Notes: generated by a model not told the origin, from the letters alone. Shown: positions 51,930 through 62,542, numbered from the stretch's first letter. The stretch: 64,000 nt of DNA from Azospirillum melinis (GCF_013340935.1 NZ_WHOS01000003.1:124001-188000); one strand, 5' to 3'. A program made the numbers and translations.

Positions 51930-52433
51930 ATGTGCGGGACGGTGGAAGAGGGGCGGTACTCGCCTTGGACGGTGGCGGACCTGACGACCGCCGAACGGGC
52001 GCTGCTGACCGGTGTGCGCCAGTGGTTCCGCGCCGGTACCGCCGGGGCGATGGCATCGATGCGCATCGGTCTGAATGTGGCCGGTGTGCCGAACACCGCA
52101 CTGCTGCCGCTGTTCGCCCTGCTCGGTACCTTCGCGGTGGCCGGCGCCCGCCGGCCGGAGATACGCTGCCCGGCCTGCAGCCGGATCAGCATCGACGAAG
52201 CCGCCCTGCTGGATTCCCTGGCCGCGGTACAGAGCGGCGACGCGGAAATGGCGGCGCAACTGTTCGACCGCTGGCTGCCGCCGGTCGCACTGCTCATGGC
52301 GACCGACGCGATGGTCGAGCTTGGCGGCATCCTGGATGGCGCGCGTATCTTCCTGCCGCGCCGGCGGGTGGCGCGTCTGGTGACGCCGGCAAACGGCCCG
52401 ACCATGGGCGATATGGCGATGGCGGCCGAATAA
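51930..52433 (+). CDS. Hypothetical protein with CxxC motif behind an iron-box promoter
   Basis: A 167-residue protein starting MCGTVEEGRYSPWTVADL after AAGGAG at 9-nt spacing. A moderately hydrophobic stretch occurs at about residues 55-70 (LLPLFALLGTFAVAG), directly followed by ARRPEIRCPACSRIS with a CxxC pair. Two mostly helical segments follow. No signal peptide and no recognised family. The Fur-like box upstream suggests expression under iron limitation, so a role in iron or haem handling is possible but unproven. Divergent from the secreted hydrolase. Confidence 0.75.
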   Translation: MCGTVEEGRYSPWTVADLTTAERALLTGVRQWFRAGTAGAMASMRIGLNVAGVPNTALLPLFALLGTFAVAGARRPEIRCPACSRISIDEAALLDSLAAVQSGDAEMAAQLFDRWLPPVALLMATDAMVELGGILDGARIFLPRRRVARLVTPANGPTMGDMAMAAE

Positions 52434-52466
52434 ACGGTGGCGAGATAGATAACGGCGGCGTGGGGG

Positions 52467-53123
52467 TCAGTCGCCGGCCATCTTCAGGCTCCGGCTGCGG
52501 TCTAAGGGGGCACCGGCCGCGCCACTGGCTTCGGGCAGACGTTTGTGCAGAAGCCACTGGTCGATGGCGACGCGGACCAGCCGGCCTTCCGGCGTGTGGT
52601 AGAGGAACTGCCCGCGCTCCCGTCCGCAATGCTCATAGCCGAGCCGTTCGTAAAAGGGCAGCACGCCGACATTGTCGCGGTCCACCCCCAGTTCGGCGAA
52701 GGGCACGCCGCGCTGGATCACCACCCGTTCGGCTGCCCGCATCAGACGGACACCGATGCCGATCCCGCGAAAGGGTTGGAACACACGCAATGCCCATAGG
52801 GTCGCACGGCCGCTCGGCCGCTTGCGCAGGAAATCTATGCAGATCTGGCCGACCGGAAAACTATTGACGTCGGCCAGCAGCATGGCGCCGTCACCGCGTT
52901 CCTGAAGACGGAAAGCGCCAGCGATGATTTCGCGATGGGGTGTGTGCAGACCGTACCATTCGAGCGACGGCAAATCCTCCTGCCTTGCCGGACGGATGGT
53001 CAGCGGCAACTCGAGCTTTTCGCTGTTCCCGCCTTCGCTGCTGTCCTCCTCTGCCGTATCCAGTCCGAAGTGAGCGGTGGTGGCTGTGCCGCGGATGCCG
53101 ATGCGGCGCTGTGCTGTTGCCAT
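52467..53123 (-). CDS. GNAT-family N-acetyltransferase
   Basis: A 218-residue GNAT protein. A roughly 40-residue polar N-terminal extension precedes LTIRPARQEDLPSLEWYGLH. The acetyl-CoA motif A is LWALRVFQPFRGIGIGVRLMRAAERV near residue 110-135, and LPFYERLGYEHCG is motif B. Substrate unknown. Convergent with the iron-box hypothetical gene, 33 nt apart. Confidence 0.83.
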   Translation of the reverse strand: MATAQRRIGIRGTATTAHFGLDTAEEDSSEGGNSEKLELPLTIRPARQEDLPSLEWYGLHTPHREIIAGAFRLQERGDGAMLLADVNSFPVGQICIDFLRKRPSGRATLWALRVFQPFRGIGIGVRLMRAAERVVIQRGVPFAELGVDRDNVGVLPFYERLGYEHCGRERGQFLYHTPEGRLVRVAIDQWLLHKRLPEASGAAGAPLDRSRSLKMAGD

Positions 53124-53514
53124 GATGCCGATGCCTCGCAGGTTTTTCCCCGCACTGTGCCGCCGATGGATCGGGGGGCGGCTTCGCTGACAACCCTACA
53201 CGCCATGCGGACGTTCCCACGCTGCGCGGTTGGGATAAGGCTTTCGGTGGGACACCCCTTTTCCGCGGCTTCATATAAAACAAATAAAATTTGATAAAAA
53301 TTAATAATAGACATTTGCCGGTGGTGTTCTGAAGAGGGCTGATGCTTACGGATGAAAGACGATCTATGAAAACGGCAGTGGGTTGAATACCAGAAGTCTT
53401 ATTGACGTTAGAGGACGCTGTTTGATAGATCTGTGAGTAGAGATAAACTCTCTATCGTATGAAGAACAAAACGATTTTATCTAAAATTCGCGTCATCGGG
53501 CGGGGGATTGAATC
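53124..53514. other. AT-rich intergenic island
   Basis: A 391-nt stretch whose base composition is clearly unlike the rest of the window. About 53271-53310 is nearly all A and T, and 53330-53490 is also AT-rich. A perfect six-base inverted repeat TAGAGA-TAAAC-TCTCTA lies at 53438-53454. No ORF of more than about 15 codons is convincing inside it. It precedes the 56-residue ORF at 53515. Confidence 0.6.
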
Positions 53515-53685
53515 ATGACGAGAATCGTCAATCTGGGACGTACTGGTTTATTCGTGGCGATGCGCGGTGGAGTTATGACCAGCCTCGGCGGTCACAGCCA
53601 TTGGCGCAGCGTTGACGAGGTTCGCCGCGCTGCGCTGGCGGAGAATATTCCGGTCAGCGATCTCGTGGTTCGCACGCTGCCTTGA
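53515..53685 (+). CDS. Predicted 56-residue small protein
   Basis: A short frame starting MTRIVNLGRTGLFVAMRGG and ending SDLVVRTLP, with GGGGGA about 8 nt upstream. Its composition mixes Arg, Val and Gly. The last 27 residues could form an amphipathic helix (SVDEVRRAALAENIPVSDLV). The third-position bias is consistent with coding in the second half, and a perfect terminator follows 31 nt after the stop. No known family. Confidence 0.5.
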   Translation: MTRIVNLGRTGLFVAMRGGVMTSLGGHSHWRSVDEVRRAALAENIPVSDLVVRTLP

Positions 53686-53715
53686 GCGGTCGCATCACGG
53701 CCAAGCCTGGACAAT

Positions 53716-53752
53716 GAGAAAGGGCGCGTTCCTGGGAACGCGCCCTTTCTTC
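53716..53752. terminator. Perfect bidirectional terminator between small ORF and chemoreceptor
   Basis: A 16-bp perfect inverted repeat (53717-53732 and 53735-53750) with a two-base loop is flanked by AGAAA on one side and TTTCTTC on the other. It can end both the plus-strand small transcript and the minus-strand chemoreceptor transcript. Confidence 0.88.
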
Positions 53753-53773
53753 AACCCTGTACCGTGAAACGGA

Positions 53774-55120
53774 TCAGCCGGCGCGGACGCGGGTCAGGAA
53801 CCGCTCGACCTCGGACCTCAGGGTTCCCGACTGGCGCGACAGTTCGTTGGTCGCCTCCAGAACCTGACGGGCCTCTTCACCGGCATTGTTGGCCGAAGCG
53901 TTCACCGCGACGATGGTTTCGCTGACCTCGCGGGTGCCGATCGAAGCCTGCTGCACGTTGCGGGCGATCTCCGTCGTGGCGGCGCCTTGCTCTTCCATGG
54001 CCGTGGCGATGGAGGTGGAGATCTCGTTGATGCGGGCGATGGTGCCGGAGATGGACCGGATGGCCCCGACGGCCTCCTGGGTTGCCCCCTGGACGGCGCC
54101 GATCTGCGAATTGATCTCCTCCGTTGCCTTGGCGGTCTGGTTGGCGAGGCTCTTCACCTCGCTCGCCACGACGGCGAAGCCCTTGCCGGCCTCACCGGCA
54201 CGCGCCGCCTCGATGGTGGCGTTCAAGGCAAGCAGATTGGTCTGGCTGGCGATGTCATGGATCAGCTTAACCACCTGTCCGATGCGGCTGGCGGCATCGG
54301 CCAAGCCCTGCACGGTGGCATTGGTCCGCTCGGCCTCGGTCATCGCGGCGTTGGCGATGGCGGCCGACTGGGTCACCTGATGGCTGATTTCGCCGATCGA
54401 GGCGGTCAACTCCTCCGCCGCCGCGGCGACGGTCTGGATGTTGACCGAGGCCTCCTCGGCGGCGGCGGCGACCTGGGTCGACTGCTCGCTGGTGGTTTCC
54501 GCCGTGCGGCTCATAGCCTGGGCAGTGCCCTGCAGCTGCTGGGCAGCACTCGCCACCGCCTGGACCACACCCTTGACTTCGCGTTCGAAACTGTCGGCGG
54601 TGCTGCCCAGTTCCCGCGCGATGATCGCCGCAGTGTTCAAGTCGATATAGACGGAGGTGGCGAGGTCCATGTCCAGGAACACCGCCTTGTTGATCGCCTG
54701 GAGTAGCTGCGACAGCTTTTCCGGCTTCTTGCGGTAGATCTGGGTCGCCAGCTCGATCAGCTTGTTCAGGGTGAAGCAATAGGCGCCGGTGTACCAGCGC
54801 GGTTCAAGCCCGATGCGCTGGTGGGTCTGGCCGATCTTCAGGACCTGATTGACGTAAGCCTCGTCGAAGGTGCCGGTAAAGACGTTGCGCAGCCAATGCT
54901 GCTTCTGCAGGTCGCGGGCGCGGCTGGTCACCGCTGGATTGCCCAGCATTGGCGCCACCTGCGGCACGGCACGCAGGTAACCGTAGAACTCTTCCAGAAT
55001 TTGATCGATGCGCTGCGCCAGATAGGGCTGGAACTCCCGCAGGGTTGCCTTCGTCGCCTCGTCGATGCGCAAGAAGGTGATGCGGTCGACAATCGATTGA
55101 GTCTGGGCAGCGTTCGGCAT
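53774..55120 (-). CDS. Globin-coupled methyl-accepting chemotaxis protein (HemAT-like)
   Basis: A 448-residue cytosolic chemoreceptor. Residues about 15-165 form a protoglobin sensor, with the likely proximal haem His in [15 protein letters not shown] near residue 100. A helical linker leads to a classic MCP signalling domain whose hairpin tip is [37 protein letters not shown] near 295-330. No membrane segment. It should sense oxygen and signal to CheA/CheW. ATG 55120 follows GAGAGGG; upstream codons in frame are not domain-like. Confidence 0.9.
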   Translation of the reverse strand: MPNAAQTQSIVDRITFLRIDEATKATLREFQPYLAQRIDQILEEFYGYLRAVPQVAPMLGNPAVTSRARDLQKQHWLRNVFTGTFDEAYVNQVLKIGQTHQRIGLEPRWYTGAYCFTLNKLIELATQIYRKKPEKLSQLLQAINKAVFLDMDLATSVYIDLNTAAIIARELGSTADSFEREVKGVVQAVASAAQQLQGTAQAMSRTAETTSEQSTQVAAAAEEASVNIQTVAAAAEELTASIGEISHQVTQSAAIANAAMTEAERTNATVQGLADAASRIGQVVKLIHDIASQTNLLALNATIEAARAGEAGKGFAVVASEVKSLANQTAKATEEINSQIGAVQGATQEAVGAIRSISGTIARINEISTSIATAMEEQGAATTEIARNVQQASIGTREVSETIVAVNASANNAGEEARQVLEATNELSRQSGTLRSEVERFLTRVRAG

Positions 55121-55474
55121 GGAGCCCTCTCCCATTTGTGATATGACTAGCGTACTAAGAATTGGCGAAAATGCAATCTTTCCCGCGGGCCGCACATCAT
55201 GCGCAGGCATTCGCAACTTTGAACCTGTCACTTTGTCGCATGACGCCCTTAAGCGGCAGCCAACGCATCGGATTGCAGCCGGCTGGGATCGAAGCCGAAA
55301 CAGTCCACAAAAGAAAAGGCCGGCGGGGCCATGGGCACCGCCGGCGTGAAGGTTACAGGTCTGGAGGCAACAGGCGGGCCGACAGCCCGCTGGAACGATG
55401 CGGAGCGCGGCGTGGCCGGTTCCGCATATGTCCCGTCCGGCAGCCAAGCAGCCGGACGGGAGAACGATGTCCGT
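55121..55474. other. Intergenic region between chemoreceptor and rpoH
   Basis: A 354-nt region. It contains the rpoH terminator at 55310-55345 and a second GC-rich inverted repeat at 55431-55461 (11-bp stem, no T tract). Its left third is AT-richer and is the likely chemoreceptor promoter. No gene seen. Confidence 0.6.
55310..55345 (-). terminator. Terminator downstream of rpoH (minus strand)
   Basis: An eight-pair stem GCCGGCGG/CCGCCGGC (55319-55326 and 55338-55345) is preceded on the plus strand by AAAAGAAAA, which becomes a T-rich tail on the minus strand. It lies about 130 nt past the rpoH stop. Confidence 0.7.
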
Positions 55475-56365
55475 TCAGGCCACCATCGGGGTGGCCGGGC
55501 GGCGCAGGGCCTGCGCCGCGCTGAGCACCGCCTTTTGGAGCTTCTCGAAAGCCCGCACTTCGATCTGGCGCACCCGTTCGCGCGAAACCGAGAATTGCTG
55601 GCTCAGCGCTTCCAGGGTCGAGGGGTCGTCCTTCAGGCGGCGTTCGAAGAGGATGCGGCGTTCGCGGGCGTCCAACCGGTCCAGCGCCTGTCCGACCAGC
55701 CGGCGGCGCAGCGCCAGTTCGTCGGCCTCGGCCAGCATGGCATCCTGGGTGGGCCGCTCATCGGCCAGCAGTTCCAGCCAGTTGGTTTCGCCATCGGACG
55801 AGAGGGTGGCGTCGAGCGAGCTGTCGTTGGCGGCGAGACGGCGGTTCATTTCCACCACCTCGGTCTCCGGCACGTCCAGTTCGGCAGCGATGGTGGCGAC
55901 GGTCTCCGGCGACAGGTCGCCCTGTTCCAGCTCGGCCATCTGGCTCTTCAGCCGGCGCAGGTTGAAGAACAGCTTCTTTTGCGCGGCGGTGGTGCCCATC
56001 TTCACCAGCGACCAGCTGTGCAGGATGTATTCCTGGATCGCCGCGCGGATCCACCAAGTGGCGTAGGTGGCGAAGCGGAAGCCGCGCTGCGGATCGAATT
56101 TCTGGGCCGCCTGCATCAGGCCGACATTGCCCTCTGCGACCAGATCGACCAGCGGCAGGCCATAGCCGCCGAAGCCGCGGGCGATCTTGATGACGAGGCG
56201 GAGATGGCTGCCCACGAGCTGCTCCAGGGCCTGCGGATTCCCGCGCTCGCGCCAGGCGATGGCGAGGTCGCGCTCGACATCCGGGGCAAGGATCGGGAAG
56301 CGCTTCGACTCCTCGATGTAGCGGGTCAGGCTGGCGTTTTCACCGGTCAGCAGTTTCTTCAGCAC
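55475..56365 (-). CDS. rpoH: RNA polymerase heat-shock sigma factor RpoH
   Basis: A 296-residue group 3 sigma factor. Region 1.2 begins SLTRYIEESKRFPIL. Region 2 has DLVAEGNVGLMQAAQKFDPQRGFRFATYATWWIRAAIQEYIL (about residues 84-124). The diagnostic RpoH box QKKLFFNLRR is at 129-138, and region 4.2 has SVSRERVRQIEVRAFEKL. It starts at GTG 56365 with AGGAGG seven bases upstream. Azospirilla usually carry several rpoH paralogues, so which one this is cannot be told here. Confidence 0.94.
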   Translation of the reverse strand: MLKKLLTGENASLTRYIEESKRFPILAPDVERDLAIAWRERGNPQALEQLVGSHLRLVIKIARGFGGYGLPLVDLVAEGNVGLMQAAQKFDPQRGFRFATYATWWIRAAIQEYILHSWSLVKMGTTAAQKKLFFNLRRLKSQMAELEQGDLSPETVATIAAELDVPETEVVEMNRRLAANDSSLDATLSSDGETNWLELLADERPTQDAMLAEADELALRRRLVGQALDRLDARERRILFERRLKDDPSTLEALSQQFSVSRERVRQIEVRAFEKLQKAVLSAAQALRRPATPMVA

Positions 56366-57082
56366 GCGATTGCCTCCTCTCCAACGCTTCCCGGAACGGC
56401 CTCTTTTCCAAGGCCAGCCCGGTCGGGGCCCATGGCGGGGATCGCCTTAGAGGCGATGATCCATTGGCGGACGCAGGAATATCGTCCGCCTCTATCGGCT
56501 CTGGCCGGCTCTGGTTTGTATTGGGGTCTGTATTTTGCCTGTCGTCTTAAGGAACTGCGTCCTTATGACACTGTTAATGTGGCCGCAGAAATGCGACCGA
56601 TCAACCCTGTAAAGGGCGTGTTTCGGGTGTTTTTCGGCGTATACCCAGGCTCTTCTTCCACCCGCACCGGCAGTCTGGAAGAGAGGCGTTTCTATGACCC
56701 CTGACCTTCGGCCGGGTGACTTACGGGCGAGCGGTTCATCTCCAATCGGCCGGTCGAACTTATGGCCGGACATCATCGTCATACCGCATCTGCGAAAGGG
56801 AACGGAGGCAGGCAATCCCCCGGTCGATCGGATTGGCGGGAGGCGACTATGCCTCTGCGATGAGGATGGTGATAGAACCGCCCGTGGTCCCTCAACCATA
56901 CCGGAACCCTAGATGGGAAGGCCGAGCCACATCGCCACCCGAACATTGGTCATATGACGACACCGGGGCAGCGAGGTAGCCCGGGCGGAGTGCGGCAGTG
57001 TTGAGCGGGGCCGGGGCTGGGACAAAGAAAAAGGCGCGTCCCGAAGGACGCGCCCGATCGAGCAGCAATGGACGGAAGGCCG
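56366..57082. other. Long intergenic region upstream of rpoH
   Basis: A 717-nt stretch with no convincing gene. Frames at 56492-56899 (-) and 56716-56979 (+) lack good ribosome sites and family content. The part near 56500-56600 is AT-richer and probably holds the rpoH promoter(s). The right end carries the terminator of the MucR-family gene. Confidence 0.5.
57024..57055 (-). terminator. Terminator of the MucR-family gene (minus strand)
   Basis: A nine-pair perfect stem GGCGCGTCC/GGACGCGCC (57033-57041 and 57046-57054) with a CGAA loop is preceded on the plus strand by AAAGAAAAA, giving a T-rich tail on the minus strand 28 nt after the stop. Confidence 0.87.
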
Positions 57083-57493
57083 TTATTCGGCCGCCGCACG
57101 CTTGCGGCCAAGCCCGAGCTTGGTCGCCATTTCCGAACGCGCCTTGGCATAGTTCGGGGCAACCATCGGGTATTCCGGCGGCAGGCCCCACTTGGCGCGG
57201 TATTCGTCCGGCGTCATGTCGTAGACGGTCTTCAGATGCCGCTTCAGCATCTTCAGCTTCTTTCCGTCTTCCAGACAGACGATGAATTCCGGTGTGACCG
57301 ACTTCTTGATCGCGACGGCCGGGACCAGTTCGGCCTTGGCCGGGGCCGGCTTGTCGTCGCCCAAATTGCGGAAAGCGATCTGGACGCTGTTGATCAGCGT
57401 GGGCAATTCCTGTACCGGCACCGAGTTGTTGCCGACATAGGCGGCAACGACCTTGGCGGTCAGCGACTGCAGTTCGGTTTGATCGATGGTCAT
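57083..57493 (-). CDS. MucR/Ros-family zinc-finger transcriptional regulator
   Basis: A 136-residue MucR/Ros protein. The N-terminal half has the helical oligomerisation region (LTAKVVAAYVGNNSVP). The prokaryotic zinc finger is at about residues 72-100, FIVCLEDGKKLKMLKRHLKTVYDMTPDEYRAKWGLP, with one Cys-x2-Asp/Glu-type variant ligand set and His in RHL, as in MucR-type proteins. Such proteins bind AT-rich DNA and repress exopolysaccharide, motility and cell-cycle genes. Followed by its own terminator; HU lies just downstream-in-map on the same strand. Confidence 0.92.
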   Translation of the reverse strand: MTIDQTELQSLTAKVVAAYVGNNSVPVQELPTLINSVQIAFRNLGDDKPAPAKAELVPAVAIKKSVTPEFIVCLEDGKKLKMLKRHLKTVYDMTPDEYRAKWGLPPEYPMVAPNYAKARSEMATKLGLGRKRAAAE

Positions 57494-57527
57494 GGCTGCG
57501 ATCCCTTGTGACGCGGATGCGGGCGGA

Positions 57528-57803
57528 TCAGCCGTTCACCAGATCGCGCAGCTGCTTGGCCGGCTTGAACTTCGGAGCCTTGGAGGCGGCGATCGCCACG
57601 ACTTCGCCGGTGCGCGGGTTGCGGCCTTCACGGGCGGCGCGCTCGGCCACCTCAAAGATGCCGAAACCGGCCAGGCGCACATCTTCGCCGCGGCCCAGCG
57701 CGCCGGAGATGCCCTCGAACACAGCCTGAACGACCTTGGCCGCGTCGGCCTTCTTAATGCCGGCGTTGGTGGCGACGGTTTCGATCAGCTCGGCCTGGTT
57801 CAT
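57528..57803 (-). CDS. hup: HU-family DNA-binding protein
   Basis: A 91-residue HU nucleoid protein: MNQAELIETVATNAGIKKADAAKVVQAV, then the DNA-binding arm FGIFEVAERAAREGRNPRTGEVVAIAASKAPKFKPAK. It bends and compacts DNA as a dimer. ATG 57803 has GGAG about 6 nt upstream; a start four codons earlier (57815) is less likely. Same strand as the MucR-family gene, 34 nt away, so they may share a transcript. Confidence 0.95.
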   Translation of the reverse strand: MNQAELIETVATNAGIKKADAAKVVQAVFEGISGALGRGEDVRLAGFGIFEVAERAAREGRNPRTGEVVAIAASKAPKFKPAKQLRDLVNG

Positions 57804-58238
57804 GCAAAACTCCATTTGTTCGGTTTGGTTTCGGTTTTTCGGAGTTATTGGCAGAACGGCACCATCCGCACAAGAGCGAACACAGATCGGGCAACCCTTG
57901 GTGTTTTTCTTGCGGGTCATTCGTTCGCCATCTGTGGCGTCGCTGCATCAAGTACAGGGTTCGGGTGGCGTTTCGTTCGCCACCGTTGCAGATTTCCAGG
58001 GCTTCGGCATCTCAGACACGCTGTCGGAGCTGCGACTCGCAAAGGTCAGCGAAAGATGCTGAGCGGTGCTTTTGCTTAACGGGTGGGTTCGCTCTTTATC
58101 ACGGTCTTGACCCGCGGCAGAGCGACACCATCTGCTGGCAAGTTCGGGTCCGGGCCCCTCTGACGATCGAGGCGTCGGTCGTGATGTCGGAACCGCTTGA
58201 TCTCTCCGCTCACGCAGCGTCATCAAGTGGGTTTTGCG
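57804..58238. other. Divergent promoter region between hup and terC
   Basis: A 435-nt region with no gene. It must hold promoters for hup (-) and the TerC gene (+). I see no hairpin-T motif, riboswitch core or repeat that I can name. Confidence 0.5.
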
Positions 58239-59231
58239 ATGGACAGTTTGTTAGCGACTGTTTTTCTCGAATTTTTGGGAAAACCGGTCTGGATTTGGTT
58301 GGTATTCGTCGGCATTGTCCTGACCCTTCTGGTGCTGGACCTGGGTATCTTGAACCGCCGCGACCATGTCATCGGCGTCGGCGAGAGCCTGAAGCTCTCC
58401 GCATTCTACATCACAGTGGCGATGCTCTTCGGCGGCTGGGTCTGGTGGTCGATGGGCGGCGAAGCCGGCTTGCAGTTTTATACCGGCTTTTTCGTCGAAA
58501 AGAGCCTGTCACTCGACAACGTCTTCGTCATATCGCTGATCTTCAGCTATTTCGCCGTGCCGCGCGAATTGCAGCACCGGGTGCTGTTCTGGGGCATCCT
58601 GGGCGTCATTGTGCTGCGCGGCCTGATGATTGGCGCCGGTGCGGCGCTGGTGTCGGAATTCCATTGGATTCTCTACGTCTTCGGCGCCTTCCTGCTGCTG
58701 ACCGGCATCAAGATGCTGTTCGCGAAGGACGAGGAGACCAACCTGGGCGAGAATGTCGCGCTCCGGTTCGTAAAGCGCCACATCCGCGTCACCGACCGCT
58801 TCCACGGCCATCACTTCCTCGTCAAGGAGCCGATGGGCGACAGCGGCGCGATGCGCTGGACGGCGACGCCGCTGCTGCTGGCGCTGATCATGGTCGAACT
58901 GGCCGATCTGGTCTTCGCGGTGGACAGCGTGCCGGCGATCTTCGCCATCACCACCGATCCGTATCTGGTCTATACCAGCAACATCTTCGCCATTCTGGGC
59001 CTGCGCGCGCTGTATTTCGCCCTGGCTGCGATGGTCCACCGCTTCCGTTACCTGAAATACGCCCTGGCGCTGGTGCTGGTGTTCATCGGCGGCAAGATTT
59101 TCTACACGCAGTTCTTCGGCAAGCCCGACCCGCTGATCGCGCTGGGCGTAACCTTCGCCCTCATCGGCGGTGGCGTGGCGGTGTCGCTATGGAAGACCAG
59201 CCGCGAAAACAAGGCGGTGGCAGCCGAGTAA
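58239..59231 (+). CDS. TerC-family integral membrane protein
   Basis: A 330-residue polytopic protein of the TerC family. Family motifs are FFVEKSLSLDNVFVISLIFSYF near residue 90, MVELADLVFAVDSVPAIFAITTDPYLVYTSN near 220 with conserved acidic residues in membrane segments, and LRALYFALAAM near 260. Recent work on the family points to metal (manganese) export and co-insertion of secreted proteins rather than tellurite resistance alone. ATG 58239 is chosen for its start at the first membrane segment; an upstream TTG at 58197 has no domain content. A terminator follows. Confidence 0.9.
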   Translation: MDSLLATVFLEFLGKPVWIWLVFVGIVLTLLVLDLGILNRRDHVIGVGESLKLSAFYITVAMLFGGWVWWSMGGEAGLQFYTGFFVEKSLSLDNVFVISLIFSYFAVPRELQHRVLFWGILGVIVLRGLMIGAGAALVSEFHWILYVFGAFLLLTGIKMLFAKDEETNLGENVALRFVKRHIRVTDRFHGHHFLVKEPMGDSGAMRWTATPLLLALIMVELADLVFAVDSVPAIFAITTDPYLVYTSNIFAILGLRALYFALAAMVHRFRYLKYALALVLVFIGGKIFYTQFFGKPDPLIALGVTFALIGGGVAVSLWKTSRENKAVAAE

Positions 59232-59251
59232 CCGTGCCGTTCGACGCTGGG

Positions 59252-59276
59252 GGGCGGCACGCCGGTGCCGCCCTTT
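59252..59276 (+). terminator. Terminator after the TerC gene
   Basis: A nine-pair perfect stem GGGCGGCAC/GTGCCGCCC (59252-59260 and 59265-59273) with a GCCG loop is followed by TTT. It also precedes the end of the convergent HAD gene. Confidence 0.65.
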
Positions 59277-59285
59277 CCGTCATTC

Positions 59286-59745
59286 TCAGAACCCCAGCTT
59301 CGCCAGTTCGGCGATGCTGTCCGCGGCATTGCGGTGGAGGATGAATCGCCCACCGGCCGTTTCCCAAGGCTTGCGGGCCTTCTCGCGGTCGTCGACCAGG
59401 ATGGCGCCGGGAGTGGCGTAGCGGGCCTTGTCGCGGGCCATGCAGGTGATGACCGGGACATCGGCCCCCAGCATGCGGGCGACCCAGCGCGTCTTCTGCT
59501 CCGGCGCCCAGCTGCCGAGCGGCAGGCCGGTCAGGATGGTCGGCCGGTGCGGCGCGCAGAAGCTCCAAAGCTCCTGCGCGTCGTGCATGAACTCCAGCGT
59601 GCCGAAGAAGTCGGCATGCCGGGACAGCGCCCGCCACATCTCCTTCATCGCCAGCTGTTCCGGCCGCTTGCCGGTGGCCGCGACGACGCCACGGTCGAAA
59701 TCGGCAAGCACGCCGTCGAGGTCGAGGAACAGCGGCGGCGCCACC

Positions 59746-59756
<11 letters not shown>
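59286..59756 (-). CDS. HAD-superfamily 5'-nucleotidase-like phosphatase
   Basis: A 156-residue HAD protein with [15 protein letters not shown] (motif I, nucleophile Asp near residue 12), [10 protein letters not shown] (motif II) and [15 protein letters not shown] (motif III/IV). Short length without a large cap and the [11 protein letters not shown] ending resemble 5'(3')-deoxyribonucleotidases. GTG 59756 overlaps the end of the acetoacetyl-CoA synthetase gene by 11 nt; GTG 59744, right after that gene's stop, is an equally good start. Likely co-transcribed with it. Confidence 0.8.
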
Positions 59757-61698
<1,942 letters not shown>

Positions 61699-61881
61699 TC
61701 TCGGTTCCCTCAGCGTCTCGTTTTCGACCGGCCCCAGCGGCCGGCTCTCCTGCCGGGTTGCTTGTTCGTGCCCCGGATTGCCGTGCAGCATAGCGCATGG
61801 CCGCACCGGTTGTCTGCGTCCGGGTGGGCGAAATCGGATAGGGTGGTGGAGGGCAATGGTAACGGAATCAAGGCGCTGCAA

Positions 61882-61912
61882 ACGAAAAGGGCGGGGAGTT
61901 TCCTCCCCGCCC
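61882..61912 (-). terminator. Terminator after plsY (minus strand)
   Basis: A ten-pair perfect stem GGGCGGGGAG/CTCCCCGCCC (61889-61898 and 61903-61912) with a four-base loop is preceded on the plus strand by AAACGAAAA, which reads TTTTCGTTT on the minus strand. It lies 27 nt past the plsY stop. Confidence 0.88.
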
Positions 61913-61938
61913 CATATGATCGTTCTGTCTGGCTGCGG

Positions 61939-62538
61939 TCAGGCGGCCTTCTTCTTGCCGGCGCCGATCTTCGGCTCCTCGCCTTTCAGCAGGCGCCGGA
62001 TGTTCGCCTCGTGCCGGATGAAGACCAGCACGGCGATGAACAGGCAGAGCCCGCCGACCAGCGGTCCGCCGAAATACCAGCCGGTCAGCGGGCTGAGGCC
62101 GAGAGCCGTCAGCGCCGACAGCGACGAGATACGGAACAGCGCCGCCATGACGATCCAGGTCAGGCAGGCCAGCAGCCCGACCGGCCAGGAGATCGCCAGC
62201 AGGACACCGATGGCGGTCGCCACCCCTTTGCCGCCCTTGAAGCCCAGCCAGACCGGGAAGCTGTGGCCCAGCATGGCGCCGCCGGCGGCCAGAACAGCCG
62301 CTTCCGGTCCGGCCCACCACAGGGCCAGCAGAGCCGCGATGGCCCCCTTGCCGCTGTCGAGCAGCAGGGTCGCCAGCGCCAAAGGCTTGTTGCCGGTGCG
62401 CAGCACGTTGGTGGCGCCGATGTTGCCGGAGCCGATCTGGCGGATGTCGCCCAGACCGGCCATCCGGGTCAGCACCAGCCCGAAGGGGATCGAGCCCAGC
62501 AGGTAGCCCAGCAGGGCGGCGAGCAGGAGGGTCAGCAC
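61939..62538 (-). CDS. plsY: Glycerol-3-phosphate acyltransferase PlsY
   Basis: A 199-residue polytopic enzyme that acylates glycerol-3-phosphate from acyl-phosphate, the first step to phosphatidate. Motifs are LGSIPFGLVLTRM, IGSGNIGATNVLRTGNK (motif 1-2, residues about 35-50) and GHSFPVWLGFKGGKGVATAIGV (near 105). GTG 62538 starts 5 nt after the dihydroorotase-like gene's stop, so the two are in one operon. Confidence 0.94.
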   Translation of the reverse strand: MLTLLLAALLGYLLGSIPFGLVLTRMAGLGDIRQIGSGNIGATNVLRTGNKPLALATLLLDSGKGAIAALLALWWAGPEAAVLAAGGAMLGHSFPVWLGFKGGKGVATAIGVLLAISWPVGLLACLTWIVMAALFRISSLSALTALGLSPLTGWYFGGPLVGGLCLFIAVLVFIRHEANIRRLLKGEEPKIGAGKKKAA

Positions 62539-62542
62539 CGTA

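Noticed and set aside
56492..56899. Possible minus-strand gene upstream of rpoH
   Set aside because: No ribosome site, biased Ser/Arg/Pro composition and no family resemblance; treated as non-coding.
56716..56979. Possible plus-strand small gene with a PPVVPQPYRNPRWEG-like C-terminus
   Set aside because: Start is GTG without a ribosome site, and the first half reads like random GC-rich translation. Kept only as part of the intergenic entry.
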